Assembly (NCBI GenBank): GCA_026260175.1
Contig: JAKCWW010009355.1
Location: 479-24,021, forward strand
Direction of reading: 5' to 3'
Source of the DNA: Reticulitermes lucifugus
Lineage: Eukaryota > Arthropoda > Insecta > Blattodea > Rhinotermitidae
DNA length: 23,543 nt
Below are positions 10,796 to 19,000 of the stretch, piece by piece. The notes beneath the pieces are model-generated. The model was not told the origin of the DNA, made no database searches, and saw only the letters and a program-made list of their open reading frames with translations. Positions within the stretch are counted from its first letter, which is position 1. Every line of letters begins with the position of its first letter. Both the position numbers and the translations under genes were made by a program.

Positions 10796-11397
10796 CTCAC
10801 ATTCATGATATTAAGACCTGAAGCAACCAGGATTTATTTCAACCTCAATCAAATTTGGCATTGTATCAAAAAAGGGCCCTAATATTCTGGTGCCAAGCTT
10901 TTTAATGGTTTGCCACTAAGTATAAAACAGTTAGCTCACAATAACAGACAGTTTCGAACAGCCTTAAGTACTTTTCTTCAGTCTAAATCATTTTATACTG
11001 TTGAAGAATATTTTTACTGTGAATAGGTTCTCAATCTAAGCTCAGGTAATGTTCTGAATGACCATATTTGTTTTTTAATATTTGTTATTCATATGTATGT
11101 TAGTAATTATTATCTAACTTTTGCTATGTATTGTACTGATTATACGTGTATATTACGCAAATATTCATATCTACAGATTGCTTTATTATATGTGTATGGT
11201 TGTACAGTTAGGCTTAGTAAGATTCCAAANNNNNNNNNNNNNNNNNNNNNNNNNNNNNNNNNNNNNNNNNNNNNNNNNNNNNNNNNNNNNNNNNNTATTC
11301 TGTTTTGTTCATTTGTATTGGACTATTTCTACATCCTGCAGTTTCTTTTAACCTGCTAAAGGATTTATTGAATGTGATAAAGATGAGATGAGATGCT
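10796..11397 (+). pseudogene. Non-LTR retrotransposon 3' end (reverse-transcriptase C terminus plus 3' UTR)
   Basis: The plus strand reads SNQDLFQPQSNLALYQK, then after a one-base shift SGAKLFNGLPLSIKQLAHNN, RQFRTALSTFLQ and SKSFYTVEEYFYCE stop (11024). This matches the recurrent LINE ending 'LYQKGVYYSGIK.FN.LP..IK......KFK.ALK.FL...SFY..EEYF'. An AT-rich 3' UTR follows and ends at a short (GATGA)n-like tail near 11385-11397. A run of N interrupts it. Confidence 0.7.
11230..11295. other. Assembly gap (66 N)
   Basis: Sixty-six undetermined bases lie inside the LINE 3' UTR. Reading frames that cross the gap are meaningless. Confidence 0.99.
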
Positions 11398-12663
11398 ACC
11401 ATGCGTAATGTCATGCTATGTAGTTACAAAAACAGCTACCAGTATTTTGTTGACTCCACCTTCTGATCTAATTATATCACTAGATCTGACACTAACTTAC
11501 TGTCAAAACCTAACAGATTGCCAAATGTTAAATAGGTCACAAACAGATGTGTCAGTAAATAAAGTCAACTACATCAAAGCAATGGCAGAAATAAGTCATA
11601 TCCAACTAAAAACCTACTGCGATATTCTAGTTACTATTACATGTATCTTAAAAAAAATAACTGTTTCAGAAGTTCATGCTGTATCCACAAATGAAACGAT
11701 ACCAGAATATGGGAAATGAGAAACTTCAATTCTGCTTTTTCCTTGTATCCTGACAATGCATGACCTCTAATTCACTTCATTAAATTCGATTTTTTTAAAT
11801 CACAAATATAACACAAAATCATAACATACAGTTCAAAAATACAATTTGGAGCATGGTGCTAAAATTTTTAATAAATATGAGAGCTAGCCCACATACGAAA
11901 TACAAAACAAGTGTGCTCCCAGTTGTATTAACCAGTATTACCAAGTTCATAACACACACACACTGCTAATGACATGCTCTATTCTCAGTCTTTGCTGAAA
12001 TACACGTAATTAGTTATTCATCATATCAAATCAATCCTCTGCTACACTTATGTATTGGCATTAACTGAAAATTTCAAGTTCCTTTCATTACTCCAGTAAC
12101 TATGCTTACCCCAAACTTATGTTTATCCATGTGTTTATTGTGAAACCCTTATTCCAATGTGATTAAGCTTCCTGATGTCTGAATGTGTTATTTTACTGAC
12201 ATGCAAACTCACGAAACTCTTGACATGTCAAAACAAACAAAATCATCACTCGTGGGTATGTTACTGAATTAAGCCTTCTTCCCCTCCTACTGAATAAAAA
12301 CATACAACCAAGGCCATTATGGTATTGTAAGTAGTAGAAATTGATGTCTACATTCATGATGATCGAATAAAACTTGCATCAGATCAACGTCTCTACCACA
12401 CATCATTTTACCACTACGAATGCCAAGCTAATCTCGGTAATACTTCATATAATCAAGAGACGCACAGTATTTACATCCACTCTCCATCCAATTAGCTGTA
12501 AACTTCCGGTTGTTCTACTCTTTTAGCAGCAAAATACTGTACATTACCACGAACTTCACGCACAATACACAACTGGGTACGATGACAGCATATACTACCT
12601 ATCAAGGGACACATTATAACATAGGCTCACAATTTCATTCACATAAACAAGAAAAATGTTTAC
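11398..12663. other. Non-coding, nothing recognised
   Basis: A 1.27-kb AT-rich stretch. The longest frame (11393-11719, 108 codons) starts inside the LINE tail and has no family resemblance or splice support, so it is not called. Confidence 0.4.
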
Positions 12664-12780
12664 CTGAAACCTGAACCAGTTCCATCATAAACACACAAAG
12701 CTAAACAAAATGGCGATGAATAATTGGTCAATGGATGAAAGGTGACGTTGAGGACAGCAAGCGTGGAGATCAGCAGTCCA
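12664..12780 (-). promoter_or_regulatory. Possible 5' exon and promoter region of a minus-strand transcript
   Basis: On the minus strand GGTTTCAG|gtaaac at 12664/12663 is a good splice donor. The sequence just upstream contains a CCAAT box, an ACGTCA half-CRE and CGCCATTTTG (a YY1-type site, common at first exons). A short frame beginning ATGATGGAACTG would be read into the donor in phase 1. It may be the first exon of the gene with exons at 3.2 and 3.0 kb, separated by a 9.3-kb intron, but nothing here proves the link. The 5' boundary is a guess. Confidence 0.3.
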
Positions 12781-13247
12781 CTTCCTTAACTTTTTTGGGG
12801 CATTCTCCTTTGCGCGCCTGGCACCTACTTTAAGTTTCACTTACAACCATTCATTTTCTTACATGACAATTATTTACTGGCCGCTTAACATTGCTAAACG
12901 TAAATTACAATTTCATTGATACCCCCAGATGTCACTCTCAGATCCCACCGCCATCCAAACAGGATAACCAACATCACGGGTATTTCATCACTAGACCAGA
13001 TCATTGACACGCAAACCACGTTTGTGATAGTCATTACTACATGCCTGAATAAAGTAAAGGTAGAAGCCATGTGCGGAAACTATTAAAGGAAACGCCATTT
13101 AGGATTGTATGGAATGGGGGACAACATTTTACGTCGAATGGAATCATAATATTGCAATTATCACGTTAACTACCGGTATGGGTAAAATCCCGTACATCAG
13201 TTTGAAGCTCACAAGTAAAGTAGGCATATAGAGCATGTCGATGCATA
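12781..13247. other. Non-coding spacer upstream of the MITE
   Basis: No gene or repeat was recognised. It is the region between the possible minus-strand first exon and the hAT-type MITE, with a CGCGCC cluster at about 12813-12818. Confidence 0.4.
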
Positions 13248-13255
13248 GCTCCACT

Positions 13256-13498
13256 CAGTGCCGTAACTAGGTTTTTTGGCGCCCGAGGCGAGTAATCGCA
13301 ATGGCCGACTGTAACAGAAATTACGAAGTTTGAAAAAATTACAATTATTTATTGGATTTTCTGTTATTTGTCTCAATAATTTTTAAATTGTTGAGCGCAA
13401 AAATTCAAAATTATTTATTGAAACGTTCATTTTGCCGCCCCTTGAACTCTGACGCCGGGGCAGCAGCACCACTCCCCTCCACTCCAGCTACGACCCTG
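13256..13498. mobile_element. hAT-type MITE, complete, with 8-bp target-site duplication
   Basis: The element starts CAGTGCCGTAACTAGG and ends CCAGCTACGACCCTG, which in reverse complement is CAGGGTCGTAGCTGG: imperfect terminal inverted repeats of hAT type (CAG.GGCGTA.CT.G). Both sides carry the identical 8 bp GCTCCACT (13248-13255 and 13499-13506). The 243-bp interior codes for no transposase, so it is non-autonomous. The perfect duplication implies a relatively recent insertion for this window. Confidence 0.85.
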
Positions 13499-13534
13499 GC
13501 TCCACTCATACTTAACCTCAGCTGTGGATGGAGA

Positions 13535-13725
13535 TGAGTGGACAGCTTCACGCTCTGTCAGCTGTACCCCGGGGAGCACCCCGGTGCGTATTGAACAGGA
13601 AGCTGGGTGAGCCTCATAGCCGGTCTGGACGTTATGAAGAATAGACTAATCTCTTGCCGCTGCCGTGAGTTAATCCCCTGAACGTCTTACCCACATCCTG
13701 GTCACTACACTGACAGAACTATCCC
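13535..13725 (+). repeat. Fragment of the GGWVGPR-type interspersed repeat (second copy)
   Basis: The plus strand reads VVSFTL-type SFTLCQLYPGEHPGAY then GSWVSLIAGLDVMKNRLISC and RCRELIP. It aligns with the same repeat pattern as the copy at 5850-6085 but keeps the upstream 'SFTL..LYP' part. CpG-containing and stop-broken, it is not a host gene. Confidence 0.6.
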
Positions 13726-13871
13726 GGCTTCCTCTTTTACTATACGATACACAAAACTGGATATACGAAATCAGCTGGTTTTGCAAGTCGTGGGCTAGGC
13801 TATATTTATTTGTTGTCAATGCTGGTTTATTTTTTCATCAGAGTCGTTTTTCTTCTACTCTAGCTGACTTC

Positions 13872-14085
13872 GAGGATAATATTAAAATGGATCTTCAAGA
13901 CGTGGGATGGGGGGGGGGCCTGAACTGGATTGATATGACTCAGGATACGGACAGGTGGCGGGCTCTTATGAATGCGGTAATGAACCTTCGGGTTCCATAA
14001 AATGCGGGGAATTTCTTGACTAGCTGAGGACCTGTTAGCTTTTCAAGAAGGACTCTGCTCCATGGAGTTAGTGCTAGCTTGCTTC
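13872..14085 (+). pseudogene. LINE 3' end A: last 42 codons of ORF plus 3' UTR
   Basis: From 13872 an uninterrupted frame reads [42 protein letters not shown] and stops at 13998-14000. This is the well-known C terminus of insect endonuclease-reverse transcriptase LINEs. The 3' UTR (ATAAAATGCGGGGAATTTCT ... ACTCTGCTCCATGGAGTTAG) recurs at 20340-20425 and, inverted, at 19790-19885 and 23461-23543. A 5'-truncated insertion is likely. Confidence 0.85.
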
Positions 14086-14505
14086 AGATGTTGAGCTCGT
14101 TAAATGTTACTACAAGACTGCGCTGCGGACGGCAGCTGACAGTACCCCTTGAAACAGGTTAGGAGATTTGATTTGAACTAACAAGGAGACATGATTGCCA
14201 TCATTGGTTAGTCAAAGAGTCCCTGACCTGGGCGTGTTTAGACCTGCACTTCGTCTGGGACGTAACTCGTGGTTGCAATAGCCGTGGGTTGTTTAAACCT
14301 GCACTGCAGATTAAATATGGCGACTTTTACCAATACTCAGTTTACCGTCAAATTTCATTCTGTTGTGTTTGTGGTTATAAAACTGGTAATTTAGAAGCAT
14401 GCTGCGGAAAATATTTTAGTGTAGGGCAAGCAACAAATTGACACAGAAAATTGCACTGGGGCTTCGTAACGTGTAATCTTCACATAATATTGGATTGATT
14501 AAATG
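14086..14505. other. Non-coding, with a 22-bp direct repeat
   Basis: A near-identical unit TGGGCGTGTTTAGACCTGCACT (14229-14250) recurs as TGGGTTGTTTAAACCTGCACT (14285-14305), 56 bases apart. No gene was recognised. An ATGGCGAC at about 14317 opens a short frame without Exo70 similarity. Confidence 0.5.
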
Positions 14506-14800
14506 TAGATGGATGAGATGAGTAGGACATATAGCACGCGTGGGAGAAATATGAAATGCCTAAAAAATTTTGGTCTGGTAATCACAGAAGAGACTGCTAG
14601 AGATTACTCTGCTTAGATCAGTAAACAAAATTAAAATAGTCCTCGCAGCGGTATGGTGGGTCGTGGTCTGGGTTCCACTGATTCACGATGTGGTATAATG
14701 TGGGCTTTTATGAACACAGTGAAACTTCGGATTCCATAAAGTTGGTAATTTCTTGACTGGCCCAACAGCAATAAACGTTTTTGCACCACGTAGTTACCGT
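14506..14800 (+). pseudogene. LINE 3' end B: same LINE family as 13872, more decayed
   Basis: The plus strand reads MR*VGHIARVGEI*NA*KILV (14515-14577, family MRW.GHIARMGE.RNAYKILVG), then a degraded basic part, NKIKIVLAAVWW (family NIKMDLREVGWG), WAFMNTVKLRIP and the 3' UTR start CCATAAAGTTGGTAATTTCT. Stops are frequent. It lies in the same orientation as end A about 0.6 kb away but is more diverged, so the two are separate insertions rather than a recent duplication. Confidence 0.75.
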
Positions 14801-15140
14801 TTCGTTCCAAGCACATAGCAGCGACCGCACGCTGCATTAGAAGCGTAGAGTAACACACAAAGAAAATGCAAATGAGGAGTAGGTTACAGACAACCAGTGT
14901 CTGTTGGAGCTTGCGTTGCTGAACAAAGCTGAAGGAAAGGCATGGCTAGAGATCAGTCTTTCTGCTACATCTGAAGTTCATTTGCTGAAACCTCTAATAT
15001 AATTAAAATTTAACAAAATGATTATATTGCTTTATATATGTGTATAGAGTATCCTATAAAACAATGAAGAACAGATCAACGGATTTTTTAAAAGAAATTC
15101 GTTTTGTTTTCATTGTATTATAAGCAGCGGATAAAGCTGA

Positions 15141-15177
<37 letters not shown>

Positions 15178-15738
15178 CGGTAGACCGTACTAGACTGGTA
15201 ATAATGGAGTAAACCTGGTTGTTATATATAGGAAAGCTTGAAAATGTAATTTAATGACATATGAGACCGGTAATGAGTAGTAAGTTTAATACAATAAATA
15301 CTGCTAATAACAGAGTAGTGACTAAGTAATAACGATAAATACAAATATTTTATGCACCAACTTTCATGAAATTGAAACTATAATAACATATGTACAAGTC
15401 TATTAAAATATTATATAATAGTAGGATAAATTCCACTTTAAAATACTTTCTGTTACAAAACTTAATGCATATATACATTTTTTTCTGTATCAGTCCGTGG
15501 AAGAGGGATTAATCTATGCACAAACGACCTAAAACAAGAATCTGAAAGAGAAAGATGAAGATAAAGGACGATATCGAATTCTGTTTTGAATAATAAGCAA
15601 TTGTGGAGCCTACTAAATTTACATCTCAGAAGTAGCTCATTCGAAGTTGTACGCATGTTGGCAGCACGGCAGGCAGGTGTCTGCGTAATGGACTAGAGCC
15701 GCAGGCTTCTCCCGCTAAGTAAAAATGCCATGTCCAGC
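14801..15738. other. Non-coding with a (GA)n microsatellite
   Basis: A (GA)n tract at 15139-15173 is preceded by GAGAGGGAGA. The rest is AT-rich with no recognised gene. Confidence 0.5.
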
Positions 15739-15739
15739 C

Positions 15740-15800
15740 CAGGGGTGAGCAATCATTTCAATAAGTGGACCGCACGAAACGGAGGTTCAGCAGTATCTGG
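15740..15800 (+). repeat. Possible hAT element end
   Basis: CAGGGGTGAGCAATC at 15740 followed by ...GTGGACCGCACGA resembles the terminal sequence of hAT elements of the CAGGGGTGGGCAA...GGGCCGCA kind. The opposite end and a target-site duplication were not found, so this may be a truncated copy. It lies about 235 bp upstream of the putative Exo70 transcription start. Confidence 0.4.
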
Positions 15801-15972
15801 AAACCCATGAATGTCAGTGGTATGTATTGTGTGAATTCATAAACAAGAGGACAGCATGTTCATATATGCACCATGCATGTATTTCTGTAGTAACTAAATA
15901 GTAATTTTGTTATTCAAGTGTTGGTATAACGGCTATCAATAAAATGTAACTGGTGAGATGCTGAGCAGTATT

Positions 15973-16007
15973 TCAGTCGTTGCACACACCGTATGATGTG
16001 TAGTTAC
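15973..16007 (+). promoter_or_regulatory. Putative Exo70 core promoter: Inr (TCAGT) plus DPE (AGTTAC)
   Basis: TCAGT at 15973-15977 matches the arthropod initiator, with A+1 at 15975. AGTTA at 16002-16006 lies exactly at +28 to +32 and matches the downstream promoter element consensus RGWYV. There is no good TATA box; the nearest candidate is AATAAAA at about 15938-15944. The resulting 5' UTR would be only 37 nt before the Exo70 start at 16012. The spacing is what makes this convincing; transcription data would be needed to confirm it. Confidence 0.5.
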
Positions 16008-16028
16008 GAAGATGCACGATCCGAGTGA
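15993..16028 (+). promoter_or_regulatory. Upstream ORF overlapping the Exo70 start codon
   Basis: Two consecutive ATGs at 15993 and 15996 open an 11-codon frame, MMCSYEDARSE, that stops at TGA 16026-16028, 14 bases past the Exo70 ATG at 16012 and in another frame. If transcription starts at 15975 this uORF is in the mRNA and ribosomes using it would bypass the Exo70 start, which could lower or condition translation. It depends on where the transcript starts. Confidence 0.4.
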
Positions 16029-16062
16029 AAGGAAGTATGAAATAGCGAATAAATTAGAAAGG
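16012..16062 (+). CDS. Exo70: Exo70 coding exon 1 (start codon)
   Basis: This exon encodes 17 residues, MHDPSERKYEIANKLER, and ends at the donor AGG|gtatgc in phase 0. It joins directly to exon 2 to give KLERELNNL, which matches the insect Exo70 pattern of 'EI..KLEKEL'. An in-frame TGA at 15994-15996 lies just upstream, so the ATG at 16012 is the first in-frame start. It is too short to show as a long reading frame; the assignment rests on the family match, the donor and the correct phase. Confidence 0.8.
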
Positions 16063-19000
16063 GTATGCTAATTTCATTTGAAGTATATTTGAAAGTTTTG
16101 TGCCCTCAAACATATCTTAATGTCATGATATAAATTTTTTCCTCTGTGGCGCTACAGCCCAACTCGGACCTAGGCCGCCTCATTGTTCAGGTTTCACGAT
16201 CACATACAGACAGGCAGCAGGTAGGACTCTTCTGAACGAGCGATCAGCTTGTCGCACTGTCCGCTACCTGCAAAACACACAACAAACAAAAGAGACAAAA
16301 TCCATGCCCTCACCGGGATTCGAACCCACGATCTGAGGAATCAAGTGGCATCAGACCTATGCCTTAGACCGCACGGCCACTGGTATTAGCGATGATTTCG
16401 CCCCGAACCCTCTGTTCACTGTCCGTGCTTAGATGAAACTGTAAATGTAAGGTCTAACTCTAGAATGTTGCAACCTGGTGGAGGTGTTTTACAATGAAAA
16501 CCATGCTTGCCAGTCAACGGAGCATTCCTTCTGTTTTTTTAAATGGTTAAGCGGCGACTATAAGTTTTGACCTCTTTCATTACATCATCATCAGGTCTGT
16601 CTATTTAAAACCATTAGAGGAAATTAAAATAATTTTGTATCTTTAGTTGGTGTTGCCAAAGGAGTTGAGATGTCACCTTTTAACGATGTCAGATATGTGT
16701 ATTACATAAAATATGTGTCATCATAACTCATCATAGTGTCACTAAAATGTGATAAAATCAATGTTTGTAACTTGATAGGACAAGTTTACTTGCTATATGC
16801 CATTATTATTATTACTGTGGCACAGGAATATTGTCTTGTGTACTTATGTTATGGTTGAATGTTCTAGATGGGACCATGTGAGTTCCTATTATAGTTATAT
16901 CTGTGTATATTGTTTAACTATTTACCCCATACATAAACTCAGTACGATATGCACAGGGCAATTCATATGAATATGTCTCTGTAATCTGTACCCAAAATTC
17001 GACAAATTGATAAGAAGTGAATCTGTCAACAATACTTATATATAACTGTAATTGGACCACATGTCCCATGTAGAACATTCAGCTAAAACACTCCTGTGCA
17101 GTGGTAGTAATAGAGGCATGTAACATGTAAACATATATCCTGTTACAAACACCAATTACACCACAAGTTTTAGTGAATAGAAGTGGCATGACACCATGAT
17201 AATGGTTATGATGATACATATTCATACAACTTTATGTAATATGTATATTACATACAGTTATATATATATATATATATTTAACATTGTAAAAAAGGGTGAT
17301 ATCCTAACTCTTTTGATAATACCAATTAAAGTTACATTAACATTTTTTTTTCTAATGGTTATGGATAGATTGGATGATCCAGTGAAGTGGGTCAAAACAT
17401 GTAGTTGTCACTTTCAGCTGTTCATAAAATAAACAAACCAGAAAGAATGTTATGTCAACTGATAATCGTGATTTTTCTTGTATATGTATGGTGTAACAGA
17501 ATGATGATGATGTGAATGTAGAAGTCTTGTGAATATGAGACCTCTGTATTGCATATTACATCCAGCTACTGGTAATCAGTGATGGATATTAATGCTCTAT
17601 CACAATCAGTGTAAGAAGATGAGGAGGATAATAACAGGAATGGAGTACAAGTGCCCTGTTATAATGCAGGATCATCCTTTGAATATAAACTATATGACTG
17701 AAGAATTCTAAAGGGTTCTGACGATGGTATATAACATTGAGAGCCAATTGTCCAAAAGTCCAAAGTCCGAAAGACAATTGGTTCTCAAGACTAAAGAATT
17801 GTTTGCCTTCTGTGAAGGTTGAAACATAAAACAGAAATGGATATGGGCTTTTAAATTACATTTTCTGTTTTGATGTTGATGTGACTGCGTTTATATTTCA
17901 GGAGCTGAATAATCTAAACTTACTGAAAGAAAGGGTGAATCGCAGTAGTCATCTTACAAAGGGAATGGTTGGTATTTTATCATCATTTGAACATCGTTTG
18001 GCTCGTCTGGAGGAAACCATTCTTCCTGTGTACAATGAGACAGGAAACTTACAGCGCCGACAAGAAAGTATCCTTTCAGTCACGTCAAATTCAGTTTATT
18101 CCTGCAGGAATGTTTAAATCATTTACGATCGGGTGAGGATGTGGTGTCATCTGCTTAGCATCAGCTGTTTTGATATTTCATTACAGCACTGGTTTTTGAA
18201 TTTCTGAACACCACAAATGCCTTTTATTGGCTGTCTCTTAACAGAACACATTGCTGTACCATAGGTTCATGTAGTAGTAACATCCTACACTTAGGTTTTG
18301 AAGGTATTAGCTTCAAATCTTACTATGCTGCTGCATAGCCTAACTGCAATGTCTTCATGATATAACTCTTCCATGTGAGCTTTGGAATAGTACCTTGAAG
18401 TAGGCCACGACTGCCTCTTTTGAAGTCCATTCATAGCATTCATGATAATCTTCCTGTTCCACTTAATGCTATTAGTCGTACCCGTGTGGATAATTCACGC
18501 ATAGAAACAGTGAAATATTTAATCAACAAAGATTTATTTGTATATTTGAAACTTGAAAGCAATTTTTGATTTACAGTGTATGATGTTATCAATCTATCAT
18601 TTTCTGTACGTTGTTGATGTCCTTCAATAATTGCAACAGCAATGTTGTCAAATGAAGAGGTTCGGGAAAATGTCACTTACAGCTGGCCATGGGGAAAAAA
18701 CTTGTGATGGTAACTATATTTAAACACATTTAACTGTCCGCCCTTGAGCCTTGTTGATTGTCACAGCATATGCGATTTTGATTGGAAATTGCATTCTGCG
18801 CAGTGGGATCTGACAGACATATCTGAATTCTGGGTATAAGGATAAGTTTTTTAGAGCCAATAACCTGCACTGCTATGCAGTGCTTGTGCTGTTACCACCT
18901 AAGGCCAAAGGAAGCTATCATATTTCGTCTGGTGTAGGCAGCACCGTCAATTTTTAACATTAGCTTTTTTGTTAAAAACAATTTTTTGAGAAGGAATTAA

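Noticed and set aside
11093..11414. Open frames across 11230-11295
   Set aside because: They are open only because they run through undetermined bases.
12706..12750. Plus-strand start ATGGCGATGAATAATTGG as an Exo70 first exon
   Set aside because: The frame stops almost at once or would leave in the wrong phase at a weak donor; no similarity.
13352..13537. 61-codon plus-strand frame
   Set aside because: It lies mostly inside the hAT-type MITE and crosses its end and target-site duplication.
14317..14394. Alternative first Exo70 exon starting ATGGCGACTTTTACC
   Set aside because: The product shows no Exo70 N-terminal similarity and its possible donor is weak, whereas the exon at 16012-16062 fits in sequence and phase.
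16306..16385. tRNA-Leu/Ser-like gene on the minus strand
   Set aside because: It has pol III boxes but no consistent acceptor stem, and it continues into a SINE body with an A-rich tail.
18068..18117. Extension of Exo70 exon 2 past the GT donor
   Set aside because: Similarity ends at NLQRRQE, a stop follows at once, and splicing to 19398 restores the conserved ENIERTL.
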